Below the pieces are notes generated by a model. It ran no database searches, was not told the DNA's origin, and worked only from the letters and a program-made list of their open reading frames with translations. A stretch of 64,000 bases of DNA from Clostridium sp. 1001271st1 H5 (GTDB lineage: Bacteria; Bacillota; Clostridia; Lachnospirales; Lachnospiraceae), in assembly GCF_005845215.1 (NCBI RefSeq), contig NZ_SPHO01000005.1, positions 124,001 to 188,000 on the forward strand, written 5' to 3'. A program made the position numbers and the translations under genes. Positions 42,043 through 50,108 of the stretch are shown here, piece by piece (position 1 is the stretch's first letter; each line of letters begins with the position of its first letter).

Positions 42043-42071
42043 GCGGGGAGGGTCTGGCCGGCACATAAAAG

Positions 42072-42127
42072 ACAACGGAACAGGGCCGTGCATGGAGTGA
42101 TTCATGTCATGGTCCTGTTTGTCTTTG
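42072..42127 (+). terminator. Putative terminator after the MATE gene
   Basis: AAGACAACGGAACAGG pairs imperfectly with CCTGTTTGTCTTT across an inner GCCGTGCATG/CATGTCATGGT stem; an AT-rich tail with ATTTTTATT follows. Confidence 0.55.
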
Positions 42128-42278
42128 AAATATTTTTATTCACAAAGGTAGACAGGGCCATGTATATTTGCTAAAATAAAACCACATTTCCAATGAGGTC
42201 TGTAATTCTTATCATTCAATGCAGTTTCTGCAGTACATTTCTCAATCGGATTTTAACATGATACAAAGGGGGTATTTT

Positions 42279-43190
42279 ATGCAAAAAAATGAAAAGCAGG
42301 TATCAAACCGTGAGGTGAAGTCCAGTGCATTTACTACACTGTTCGGTAAACCGGAAAATGCTGCAAAGCTGTATTCGGCATTGAACGGTGAAGAGGAGGT
42401 GGCAGCGGAGGATATAACTTTTACCACGCTGAGCGGGGTACTTTTTATGGCGCGGAAAAACGATATGGCATTTACTGCTAAGGGAAAAGTGCTGGTTATC
42501 AGCGAACACCAGTCAACCTTAAATGAGAATATGCCGTTAAGGGATGCCATTTACTATGGAAGGACAATGGAGAAACTGGTTGAGTCCAGAGCATTGTACC
42601 GCACCGGCCGGATTCAGATTCCAACGCCTGAGTTTTTTGTTTTCTATAATGGTGACAAACATTTTCCGGAAGAGAGAATTCTGAAACTTTCGGATGCATA
42701 CCTTGAAAAGACCCAATATCCTATGCTAGAATTAAGTGTAAAGGTAATTAATATCAATCTGCCGTCAAACCACCCGATTCTAAAAAAATGCGGGCCTCTG
42801 TATGAGTATTCCTGGTTTATCCAGCAGATAAAGAATTATCTGGTACATGGAAAGAGCCGCGATGAGGCAATTATCAGCGCCATGTCCGACTGTGAGCAGA
42901 AGGGTTTTTTGGCGGAGTTTCTGAGAGAACATGGAACGGAGGCGGTGAATATGCTGTTTACGGAGTTCAATATGGAGGACGCCCTGGAAGTCCGTTATGA
43001 AGAGGGAAGAAACGAGGGTAGAGCAGAGGGTAGAAACGAGGGAATCAGGGCTTTTATCCTGGATTATTTGGAGGACGGAAAGACGGAGGAACAGACGCTT
43101 GAGCGGCTGAAACAAAGGTTTTCCCTGAATCAGGAGGAGGCACAGAAGTATTTTGGCCTTTATAATACCAGGAAAAACCACAGCAATTAG
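42279..43190 (+). CDS. Rpn family recombination-promoting nuclease / PD-(D/E)XK transposase-like protein
   Basis: 303 aa from the ATG at 42279 (AAAGGGGGT upstream). The N-terminal ~220 residues match the PD-(D/E)XK family of putative transposase/Rpn nucleases: AFTTLFGKPENAAKLYSALNG, the VLVISEHQST motif with the Glu-x-Gln active-site pair, and MLELSVKVININ. The tail contains EGRNEGRAEGRNEG repeats that often mark this family, followed by a degenerate helical segment. Rpn proteins stimulate RecA-independent recombination and act as mobile-type nucleases or defence-like genes. It has its own terminator. Confidence 0.85.
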   Translation: MQKNEKQVSNREVKSSAFTTLFGKPENAAKLYSALNGEEEVAAEDITFTTLSGVLFMARKNDMAFTAKGKVLVISEHQSTLNENMPLRDAIYYGRTMEKLVESRALYRTGRIQIPTPEFFVFYNGDKHFPEERILKLSDAYLEKTQYPMLELSVKVININLPSNHPILKKCGPLYEYSWFIQQIKNYLVHGKSRDEAIISAMSDCEQKGFLAEFLREHGTEAVNMLFTEFNMEDALEVRYEEGRNEGRAEGRNEGIRAFILDYLEDGKTEEQTLERLKQRFSLNQEEAQKYFGLYNTRKNHSN

Positions 43191-43214
43191 TGCAGTCCCG
43201 GATTAGCCCAGGAC

Positions 43215-43252
43215 AGGCCGTGCGCTGTACACTCAGCGTCAGGGCCTTTTTT
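43215..43252 (+). terminator. Rho-independent terminator after the Rpn gene
   Basis: AGGCC-gtg-CGCTG and CAGCG-tcag-GGCCT form the stem, followed by six T. Confidence 0.85.
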
Positions 43253-43355
43253 CCATCCCCCGGATGTGAAGTATAATAGGGTGAATTAAATAATTGCCCT
43301 TTGCCTCCGGATATGGTACCATGTCATGGTATAAGAACAGAAAGAGGAACGCAAA

Positions 43356-44066
43356 ATGGGAAAACTGTATGGAATTGGCGTAGGACCGGGGGACCCGGAA
43401 CTGCTTACATTGAAAGCATACCGCGTTTTAAACGAGGCGGATGTGATTTTTTGCCCTGAAAAGGAAACTGGAGCAGGCAGCTTTGCTTTTGATATCATAA
43501 AAGGACTTTTGAAGAACACAGAGGCGGAAATCGTAAATTTAGTATATCCAATGCATTATCACGGCATGAAGCTGCGTGAAATGTGGGAGCAGAATGCAGG
43601 ATGCATCGCAGAGCATTTAAACGGGGAGCGTACCGGTGCCTTTATTACGCTGGGGGACCCGGCGGTTTACAGCACATTTATGTATACGCTGCCTTACATA
43701 GAGGCAGCAGGCGTGGAGGTAGAGGTGGTGCCCGGCATTACATCCTTCTGCGCAGTGGCAGACTCCATGAAAATGCCTCTGGTAGCCTGGAATGAAGATT
43801 TGGTTGTGGCGCCCGTGCGTAAAAACAGCAGTGAAGATTTGGGAAGGGTGCTCAGGGAACACGACAATGTGGTTCTGATGAAGCCCTCCACTGACCCGGA
43901 AGCCCTGCTGCAGGCCCTGGAGGAGAACCACCTGGAGGATAGGTTTGTGCTGATTACCAAGACCGGCACAGGTGAAGAGCGTCTGGTGACTGATTTTGAG
44001 GAGCTGAAACATTATGATATCCCCTATCTGTCCACAGTCATTATCAAAAAGCAGGGGAGGCAGTAA
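43356..44066 (+). CDS. cbiL: Cobalt-precorrin-2 / precorrin-2 C20-methyltransferase
   Basis: 236 aa. Tetrapyrrole methylase fold with the SAM-binding YGIGVGPGDPELLTLKA opening, the TLGDPAVYSTFMY motif near residue 95, and EVVPGITSFCAVA near residue 125, all characteristic of CbiL/CobI. It methylates C20 of (cobalt-)precorrin-2 in corrin synthesis. Its stop overlaps the next ATPase start (TAATG). No other cbi ring-synthesis gene is adjacent; cbiK lies 9 kb upstream in a separate operon. Confidence 0.92.
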   Translation: MGKLYGIGVGPGDPELLTLKAYRVLNEADVIFCPEKETGAGSFAFDIIKGLLKNTEAEIVNLVYPMHYHGMKLREMWEQNAGCIAEHLNGERTGAFITLGDPAVYSTFMYTLPYIEAAGVEVEVVPGITSFCAVADSMKMPLVAWNEDLVVAPVRKNSSEDLGRVLREHDNVVLMKPSTDPEALLQALEENHLEDRFVLITKTGTGEERLVTDFEELKHYDIPYLSTVIIKKQGRQ

Positions 44067-44911
44067 TGATTCTATGTAAAGACCTGCATAAGCGTTTCGG
44101 AGATGTGGAAGCGGTGAAGGGTGTCACCATGGAGATACCTGATGGAATGTTTTTGGGCCTGCTGGGACCAAATGGAGCAGGAAAGACAACATTAATGCGG
44201 ATGATGACAGGATTGCTGATGCCGGATACCGGCACCGTGTCCTTTGACGGACAGGTCATGGACCGGAATGCTGTGGCTGTAAAGCAGGCCATTGGTGTGA
44301 CCAGCCAGCACGTCAACCTGGACAAGGAATTGACGGTTGAAGAAAATATGGAATTTGCAGGCCGCCTTTACCGGATGGGAAAGGCGGATATTGCTGTTTC
44401 CACAGACCGTCTCCTCACATTCCTCGGACTGGACAGTGTGCGGAAACGGGTGACCCAGAACCTGTCCGGAGGGATGAAGCGCAAGCTGATGATTGCAAAG
44501 TCCCTGATTCACAACCCCAGATACTTATTTCTGGATGAGCCAACCGTAGGCATTGACCCCAATGCCCGCCGGGATATATGGGATTTTCTGCGCATGCAGC
44601 ACAAGGAGGGAAAGACCATACTTCTGACCACCCATTATATTGAAGAGGCCCAGCATCTTTGTGATTATGTGATGCTGATTGACGGAGGAACGATATTTAA
44701 GGAGGATACGCCCGAAGGACTGATTGATGAAATCGGACCCTTTAAGGTGGAATATGACGGAGGTGACAGGATGAAGGCTGAGTTTTTCAGGGACCTGGCT
44801 GCTGCCAAGTCCAGGTCTGCCGAGATTGACGCACTGTGCAGCGTACTGCCGTCCACCCTGGAGGATGTATTCTTCCACTATACCAGTAAGGGGGTGGGAG
44901 GATGGAAATAA
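44066..44911 (+). CDS. ABC-2 type transporter ATP-binding protein
   Basis: 281 aa of the NodI/DrrA/CcmA type: Walker A GPNGAGKTT, signature LSGGMKRK, Walker B YLFLDEPTVGIDPNARR, and TTHYIEEAQHLCD. The C-terminal extension ending SVLPSTLEDVFFHYTSKG is typical of ABC-2 exporters. It overlaps cbiL by the start/stop codon and the permease by 10 bases. Confidence 0.9.
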   Translation: MILCKDLHKRFGDVEAVKGVTMEIPDGMFLGLLGPNGAGKTTLMRMMTGLLMPDTGTVSFDGQVMDRNAVAVKQAIGVTSQHVNLDKELTVEENMEFAGRLYRMGKADIAVSTDRLLTFLGLDSVRKRVTQNLSGGMKRKLMIAKSLIHNPRYLFLDEPTVGIDPNARRDIWDFLRMQHKEGKTILLTTHYIEEAQHLCDYVMLIDGGTIFKEDTPEGLIDEIGPFKVEYDGGDRMKAEFFRDLAAAKSRSAEIDALCSVLPSTLEDVFFHYTSKGVGGWK

Positions 44912-45639
44912 CCACGATTTTGTGGCGGGAATGGCTGTTCCTTAAACGGCGGTTCTGGCGGGTCACGTTTTCCCAGATGGTATCTCCGCTGCTGTATTTC
45001 GTGACCTTTGGAATGGGGCTGGGAAGGGTGATGGAGATGGACGGAAGACCCTATCTCTATTATCTGATACCGGGACTTTTAGCCATGACAACCATGCGGA
45101 ACAGCTACACTTCCGTTTCAACCCGCATCAGTGTCATGCGCCTCCACGAGAAGAGCTTTGAGTGCTATCTGTATTCGCCCACCCGGATGTATCTGCTGGC
45201 AATGGGCCATATCTTTGCAGGAGCCCTCCGCGGTATGTATTCCGGTGTATTCATCGTTCTGCTGGGAATCGTGTCAGGGGCCAGGCTGTCCATGAACGGC
45301 TGGCTGCTGACAGCAGTCATACTGAATTCGCTGATTTTTTCAGCCCTGGGTTTTCTGGCAGCCATGATGATGGAAAGCCATTATGACATGAATAATTTTA
45401 CAAATATTGTAATAACCCCCATGTCATTTTTATGCGGCACCTTTTTTTCGCTGGACGGCATACCGGAAGCCCTGAAGTGGGTTGTGAATATCATGCCGCT
45501 GACCCATACCACGCGGCTTATTCGGGAAATTTCTTTTGGAGGCAGCGTCAGCTGGCTGTCCATGGCAGCAGCGTGCCTGTTTGCAGCGGCCCTTACCGGG
45601 TGCTGCGTGTGGGCATGTTACCGGGAAGCAAAAGCATAA
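44902..45639 (+). CDS. ABC-2 type transporter permease
   Basis: 245 aa with six predicted membrane helices; the SPLLYFVTFGMGLG opening and PLTHTTRLIREISFG near residue 205 match NodJ/DrrB-type ABC-2 permeases. With the preceding ATPase it forms an exporter or a complex moving an amphipathic molecule. Tight coupling to cbiL suggests a tetrapyrrole or corrinoid precursor, but this is inference only. Confidence 0.88.
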   Translation: MEITTILWREWLFLKRRFWRVTFSQMVSPLLYFVTFGMGLGRVMEMDGRPYLYYLIPGLLAMTTMRNSYTSVSTRISVMRLHEKSFECYLYSPTRMYLLAMGHIFAGALRGMYSGVFIVLLGIVSGARLSMNGWLLTAVILNSLIFSALGFLAAMMMESHYDMNNFTNIVITPMSFLCGTFFSLDGIPEALKWVVNIMPLTHTTRLIREISFGGSVSWLSMAAACLFAAALTGCCVWACYREAKA

Positions 45640-45682
45640 AAACAGGGATTATGGAAAGAACTATAATACTGAGGAAAATAGA

Positions 45683-47110
45683 TTGAAAATGAAAAAGAAT
45701 GAACATGTGATAAAAGAAGTATTTCCCGGCTCCATTGCAAAAGAGATGGAAATCGAACCGGGTGATATACTTCTTTCAATCAATAATGAAGAGATTGAGG
45801 ATGTATTTGACTACAGGTATTTGATTAAGGATGAGTATATTGAGGTAGTCATAAGAAAACCGGACGGGGAAGAGTGGCTGTTGGAAATCGACAAGGATTA
45901 TGACGATGACCTGGGGGTGGAGTTTGAAAACGGCCTGATGAGCGATTACCGTTCATGCAGCAACAAGTGCATATTTTGTTTTATTGACCAGATGCCGCCG
46001 GGGATGCGGGAAACCTTATATTTTAAGGACGATGATTCCAGGCTTTCTTTCCTGCAGGGAAATTACATCACCCTGACCAACATGAAGGAAAGAGACATAG
46101 AGAGAATCATCCGGATGCAGCTGGCTCCTATTAATATATCCGTGCAGACCACCAATCCGCAGCTGCGGTGTAAAATGCTCCACAACCGATTTGCAGGCGA
46201 TAAGCTTAAGTATCTGCAGATGCTCTATGACGGTCATGTGGAAATGAACGGACAGGTGGTCTGCTGTAAGAATGTAAATGACGGGGCGGAGCTGGAGAGG
46301 ACCATCAATGATTTGTCTAAATATCTGCCCTTCTTAAGAAGCGTATCCGTGGTTCCGGCAGGAATCACAAAATTCAGGGAGGGGCTGTTCCCCATTGAGT
46401 TATATACCAGGGAAGAGGCCGGCGCTGTTATTGACCTGGTGGAAAGCCGCCAGCAGGAATTTTATGACCAATACGGACTCCATTTCATTCATGCAAGTGA
46501 TGAGTGGTACATTACGGCAGGCAGGGATTTTCCGGAGGAGGAGCGCTATGACGGCTATATCCAGCTGGAAAATGGAGTGGGAATGATGCGTATGTTCATC
46601 AATGAATTCAACGAGGCCCTGGAAGCAGTTATCAATGGCAGGGAGTATGAAAGGCTGAAAAAGACAGTCACAAGGACGCTGACCATTGCAACAGGGAAGC
46701 TGACCTATTCCACCATCTGTGACTTTGCGGGAAAGCTGATGGACGCATTTCCGCATCTGACCATTCATGTGTACTTTATACGGAATGATTTCTTTGGGGA
46801 GACCATAACGGTATCCGGTCTTATAACGGGACAGGACCTGATAGGACAGTTAAAGGAGCGTCAGGATGCAGGGGAGGATTTGGGTGAAGTACTGCAGATT
46901 CCATCCAATATGCTGCGCATGGGCGAACAGGTGTTTTTAGATGACCTGACGGTCCAGGATGTGGAACGGGAGCTGGGAATGAAGGTGGTGGCCGTGGAAT
47001 CAGGGGGCAGGGAGTTCATTGACGCTGTCCTGGATTCGGAATACAGAATGGAACGCACAAACGATAATTTTGTCTATATACAGGCCTATGACCGGAGTAA
47101 GGGAAAATAG
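45683..47110 (+). CDS. DUF512 radical SAM protein with N-terminal PDZ-like domain
   Basis: 475 aa if translation begins at the TTG (45683), which is well spaced from GAGGAA; the ATG two codons later (45689) is the alternative. Residues ~1-75 are PDZ-like (PGSIAKEMEIEPGDILLSIN). The radical SAM Cys triad is CSNKCIFC near residue 95. A DUF512 domain fills the second half, including SVSVVPAGITKFREGLFP and the conserved VEMNGQVVCCKNVNDG segment. The family is widespread in Clostridia with no established reaction; tRNA, metallocofactor or tetrapyrrole chemistry has been considered. Confidence 0.88.
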   Translation: MKMKKNEHVIKEVFPGSIAKEMEIEPGDILLSINNEEIEDVFDYRYLIKDEYIEVVIRKPDGEEWLLEIDKDYDDDLGVEFENGLMSDYRSCSNKCIFCFIDQMPPGMRETLYFKDDDSRLSFLQGNYITLTNMKERDIERIIRMQLAPINISVQTTNPQLRCKMLHNRFAGDKLKYLQMLYDGHVEMNGQVVCCKNVNDGAELERTINDLSKYLPFLRSVSVVPAGITKFREGLFPIELYTREEAGAVIDLVESRQQEFYDQYGLHFIHASDEWYITAGRDFPEEERYDGYIQLENGVGMMRMFINEFNEALEAVINGREYERLKKTVTRTLTIATGKLTYSTICDFAGKLMDAFPHLTIHVYFIRNDFFGETITVSGLITGQDLIGQLKERQDAGEDLGEVLQIPSNMLRMGEQVFLDDLTVQDVERELGMKVVAVESGGREFIDAVLDSEYRMERTNDNFVYIQAYDRSKGK

Positions 47111-47180
47111 AGCTGCAGATATGGATGTATTGAAAAAGAGAGACGCCTTGGAGAAGCAGAGGCAGGAACAGGAAGAGTGA

Positions 47181-47197
47181 TATAGTTTTAAACTATA
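47181..47197. promoter_or_regulatory. LysR operator upstream of metF
   Basis: TATAGTTTTAAACTATA is a perfect 17-bp palindrome with a T-N11-A core. The same motif (TGATATAGTTTnAAACTAT) stands at the promoter of the LysR gene downstream of metF (49155-49170). A -10-like TATGAT follows near 47243 with a poor -35 box, as expected for an activator-dependent promoter. Confidence 0.7.
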
Positions 47198-47299
47198 GAA
47201 GCCTATAAAAATTACAAATTATGCCTTCTTTTTGATTTGTGCTATGATTACTGCAATCAGAAACCATGACAAAGACATTAAAGAAGGGAACAGATATAC

Positions 47300-48163
47300 A
47301 TGAAGACATCATCACTGTTTAACCATAAGACAGTACTGTCCCTGGAGGTATTTCCTCCTAAGAGGACAGCGCCCATTGATACGATTTACCGGACATTAGA
47401 TGAACTTAAGGGAATCACCCCTGATTTCATCAGCGTCACATACGGGGCAGGGGGCAGCGAGAACAGCCAGGCAACGCTTAAGATAGCGTCTTTCATTAAG
47501 CGTGAATACGGCATAGAGAGCGTGGCCCACATCCCATGCCTGAACCTGACCAGGGAAGACGTTCTGCTGATTCTGGGACAGCTGAAGGAACAGAACATAG
47601 AAAATATCCTGGCCCTGCGGGGGGACCGTATTCCTGACAGGATACCGGCAGGAGATTTTAAGTACGCTGCGGATTTGGTGGAATTCATAAAAATGCAAGG
47701 GGATTTTAACATAATCGGCGCCTGTTATCCGGAGGGACATCAGGAATCAGGCGGTCTGGTAAGGGATATGAAATACCTGAAAGACAAGGTGGATGCGGGC
47801 GTCAGCCAGCTTATTACCCAGCTTTTCTTTGACAACGAGTATTTTTACCGTTTCCGGGAGCGGATGGACCTGGTAGGCATCCATGTCCCGGCGGAGGCGG
47901 GAATCATGCCGGTGGTCAACAAAAAGCAGATAGAACGCATGGTATCCCTGTGCGGCGTAAAACTGCCAAAGAAGTTCATTTCCATGATGGAACGGTACGG
48001 GGATAATCCTGTTGCCATGCGGGATGCGGGAATCGCCTACGCGGTGGACCAGATTGTGGACCTGGCAGCCCATGGCGTGGATGGAATCCACCTGTATACC
48101 ATGAATAATCCCTATATTGCAAACCGGATTTACGAATCCGTATTCCGGCTGATGGCGTCTTAG
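47300..48163 (+). CDS. metF: 5,10-methylenetetrahydrofolate reductase
   Basis: 287 aa, full-length TIM-barrel MTHFR. The catalytic Glu is in LSLEVFPPKR, and FAD/folate-contacting segments follow: SVTYGAGGS, NLTREDVLLILGQL, NILALRGDRIP, ACYPEGHQES and SQLITQLFFDNEYFYRF. It reduces methylene-THF to methyl-THF for methionine synthesis or the Wood-Ljungdahl methyl branch. The upstream LysR-type operator and the convergent LysR gene imply dedicated control. Confidence 0.95.
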   Translation: MKTSSLFNHKTVLSLEVFPPKRTAPIDTIYRTLDELKGITPDFISVTYGAGGSENSQATLKIASFIKREYGIESVAHIPCLNLTREDVLLILGQLKEQNIENILALRGDRIPDRIPAGDFKYAADLVEFIKMQGDFNIIGACYPEGHQESGGLVRDMKYLKDKVDAGVSQLITQLFFDNEYFYRFRERMDLVGIHVPAEAGIMPVVNKKQIERMVSLCGVKLPKKFISMMERYGDNPVAMRDAGIAYAVDQIVDLAAHGVDGIHLYTMNNPYIANRIYESVFRLMAS

Positions 48164-48193
48164 AGCGCCTTTGGAAAATGGGTATTTAAGCCT

Positions 48194-49102
48194 CTAGGTC
48201 TGCGGGCCAATGAGCCGGCTTAACTCTTCCAGATAGTTCTCTGCAAAACGGCTGAGATGGAGTCTGGGGTCTGCAATCCATCCAATGAGCATGTTTTCTT
48301 CTGTTTCCAGCGGAACCGCCATGATGGAGTCGCCGTTCAGGTTGCGGTTTAAAATGCCGCTGCATATGGTATATCCATTCAGTCCAATGAGAAGATTGAA
48401 CAGGGTGGCCCTGTCGCTGACATAAATTACTTTCTTTCTTGGAATGGTGCTGAGTATTTCCTCTGAGAAATAAAAGGAATTTTTTTCTCCCTGCTCAAAG
48501 GCCAGAAAGGGGTAATCCTCCAGGTCCTCTATGGTTACGCTTTTTCTGCCTGACAAGGGATGGGTTACGCTGATGAATACATGGGGACTGGCCCGGAACA
48601 GGGGATGGAATACAAGACCGCTTTCCTTAAACAGTTTTTCCAGCACCTTCCGGTTAAAATCATTGATATAAAGAATGCCCAGCTCACTGCGGTAATTCTT
48701 TACATCATCAATAATCTCATAGGTGCGGGTCTCCCTCAGCGTGAATTCATATTCGTCGGTGTTCTGCCTGGATACCAGGTTGGCAAAGGCATTGACGGCA
48801 AAGGCGTAGTGCTGGGTGGATATGGAACAGATGCGCTTTACCGGCTTTTTGTTGGTATAGTGCTGTTCCAGCAGCTCGGCCTGCTCCAGTACCTGCCTGG
48901 CATAGGAAAGGAATTCTGTTCCCTGGGAGGAAAGGGCAATGCCTTTGGAGCTGCGGTTAAAGATGGATATGCCCATTTCCTTTTCCAGTTCCCTGACTGC
49001 ATTTGAAAGGCTGGGCTGGGTGATGAAAAGCTGCTTTGCCGCCTCGGAAATAGAGCCGCAGTTTACGATGGTTACAATATAGCGCAGTTGCTGCAGTGTC
49101 AT
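48194..49102 (-). CDS. LysR family regulator, probable metF activator
   Basis: 302 aa from the ATG complementary to 49100-49102, eight bases after GGAGG; the longer frame starts inside the operator. The LysR helix-turn-helix spans residues 1-60 (GSISEAAKQLFITQPSLSNAVRELE), followed by the effector domain. Convergent with metF, 30 bases apart. Identical-pattern operators at its own promoter and at metF support autoregulation and control of metF, a MetR-like role in methyl-group or methionine metabolism (inferred). Its ribosome site is buried in a long hairpin (49106-49141). Confidence 0.88.
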   Translation of the reverse strand: MTLQQLRYIVTIVNCGSISEAAKQLFITQPSLSNAVRELEKEMGISIFNRSSKGIALSSQGTEFLSYARQVLEQAELLEQHYTNKKPVKRICSISTQHYAFAVNAFANLVSRQNTDEYEFTLRETRTYEIIDDVKNYRSELGILYINDFNRKVLEKLFKESGLVFHPLFRASPHVFISVTHPLSGRKSVTIEDLEDYPFLAFEQGEKNSFYFSEEILSTIPRKKVIYVSDRATLFNLLIGLNGYTICSGILNRNLNGDSIMAVPLETEENMLIGWIADPRLHLSRFAENYLEELSRLIGPQT

Positions 49103-49105
49103 GAC

Positions 49106-49141
49106 AAATACCTCCATTGCATTTGATGCATGGAGGTATTT
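49106..49141 (-). promoter_or_regulatory. Hairpin sequestering the ribosome site of the LysR mRNA
   Basis: AAATACCTCCAT(T)GCAT and ATGCATGGAGGTATTT are complementary over 16 pairs with one bulged base and a 3-base loop. In the LysR transcript the arm containing the Shine-Dalgarno GGAGG pairs with an upstream CCUCC, so initiation should be blocked unless the hairpin opens. Confidence 0.65.
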
Positions 49142-49154
49142 TAGCACGGAATGA

Positions 49155-49171
49155 TATAGTTTGAAACTATG
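49155..49171. promoter_or_regulatory. LysR operator at its own promoter
   Basis: TATAGTTTGAAACTATG matches the metF operator at 15 of 17 positions, with TGA preceding both. It overlaps the stop codon of the exosortase gene (49167-49169). Confidence 0.68.
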
Positions 49172-50105
49172 TATGTTCATGTTTGGATGATTTTTTATGA
49201 TTTCCGCCGGTCATATGACGGATGATTGCGGAACAGGTGCCGTGAAGAACCACCAGGGTCAGGCAGACGGCTGTCAGCAGGAGCGCATAGTCTGTGAAGG
49301 TTCCTGGACTGTTTCTGTATGCTCTGTTAAGAAACGGTATCCCCAAAACAAGGGAGAAATACCAGAATGAAGGGACTGCCCATCCGCCCAGGGCCTTCAT
49401 GGGGGAAATTCCGGACCGGGTCCGGCTGTTCCAGCAGCGGGATGTTCCGGGGCTGTTCCTGCAGCGGGATGTTCCGGAAACAGAAGAGCATCTCCGGGAG
49501 GCATACTCCCCCAGCTGACATATGGCAAACAGGGCGGTAAAGTAAACAGCAGCCCCAATAATGGTATGAAGCCGTTCCGGCGTGAGCCATATGCTCCAGG
49601 CGTGAGCCATGCCTGAACCGGCTGTGCCCGGACCGGCCGTACCTGAGCCAGCCATGCCAGCCCCCGGTGTCCCGCTGCCGGTCATTCCCAGATATATGGG
49701 GATGAAGATGGAGAACAGGATTCGGAAGCCGTTGACAAAGATGGTCAGCAGATACGAAGCCAGGGCGCTTAAGGCCATCCATCCCAATTTACCCTTCATG
49801 GTCCTCATCCGGTGGATATAAGAGAAAACCAGGGCAGCCGCGGAAATCATCAGGAACCGGACGCCTGAGCAGGAGGCGGCTATGATGAAACGGTAGGAAT
49901 GGCTGACATAGCCTGCCTGGGGGACCTTTATGAAGGAAATTCCGCTTAAGGCGCTGACCCACCAGGCAGTGGGGGACAGAATCCATGAAAGGCTGCCACA
50001 GTCCATGCGGCTGTAATAATATTTCATTCCCAGCAGGAAGGCGGCTCCCGCAAGATAGAAGGGGATAGTTTGCCGGATAAAGGATTTTGCGCTGCGGATA
50101 TCCAC
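49167..50105 (-). CDS. Exosortase-family transpeptidase (XrtK-like)
   Basis: 312 aa, starting with GTG behind GGAGGAGG. A multi-pass membrane protein with the exosortase catalytic triad: Cys79 (ASCSGVRF), Arg128 (VNGFRI) and His180 (ERLHTIIG). Exosortases cut a short motif ahead of a C-terminal transmembrane anchor. Between Arg and His lies a Gly/Ser/Ala repeat insert (residues ~142-166), and a second repeat (GTSRC-NS type) lies near 207-223. The gene starts 3 bases after the stop of a VIT/VWA protein that ends in an EPGT-TM-Arg/Lys signal, so the two form an enzyme-substrate pair. The XrtK subgroup name is tentative. Confidence 0.78.
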   Translation of the reverse strand: MDIRSAKSFIRQTIPFYLAGAAFLLGMKYYYSRMDCGSLSWILSPTAWWVSALSGISFIKVPQAGYVSHSYRFIIAASCSGVRFLMISAAALVFSYIHRMRTMKGKLGWMALSALASYLLTIFVNGFRILFSIFIPIYLGMTGSGTPGAGMAGSGTAGPGTAGSGMAHAWSIWLTPERLHTIIGAAVYFTALFAICQLGEYASRRCSSVSGTSRCRNSPGTSRCWNSRTRSGISPMKALGGWAVPSFWYFSLVLGIPFLNRAYRNSPGTFTDYALLLTAVCLTLVVLHGTCSAIIRHMTGGNHKKSSKHEHT

Positions 50106-50108
50106 TTT

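Noticed and set aside
42279..43190. Rpn/PD-(D/E)XK protein as evidence of an insertion sequence
   Set aside because: No terminal inverted repeats or target duplications found around it, and it has its own ribosome site and terminator; kept as a stand-alone gene.
47121..47180. 19-codon frame after the radical SAM gene (MDVLKKRDALEKQ...)
   Set aside because: No Shine-Dalgarno sequence and it runs into the LysR operator before metF; probably chance.
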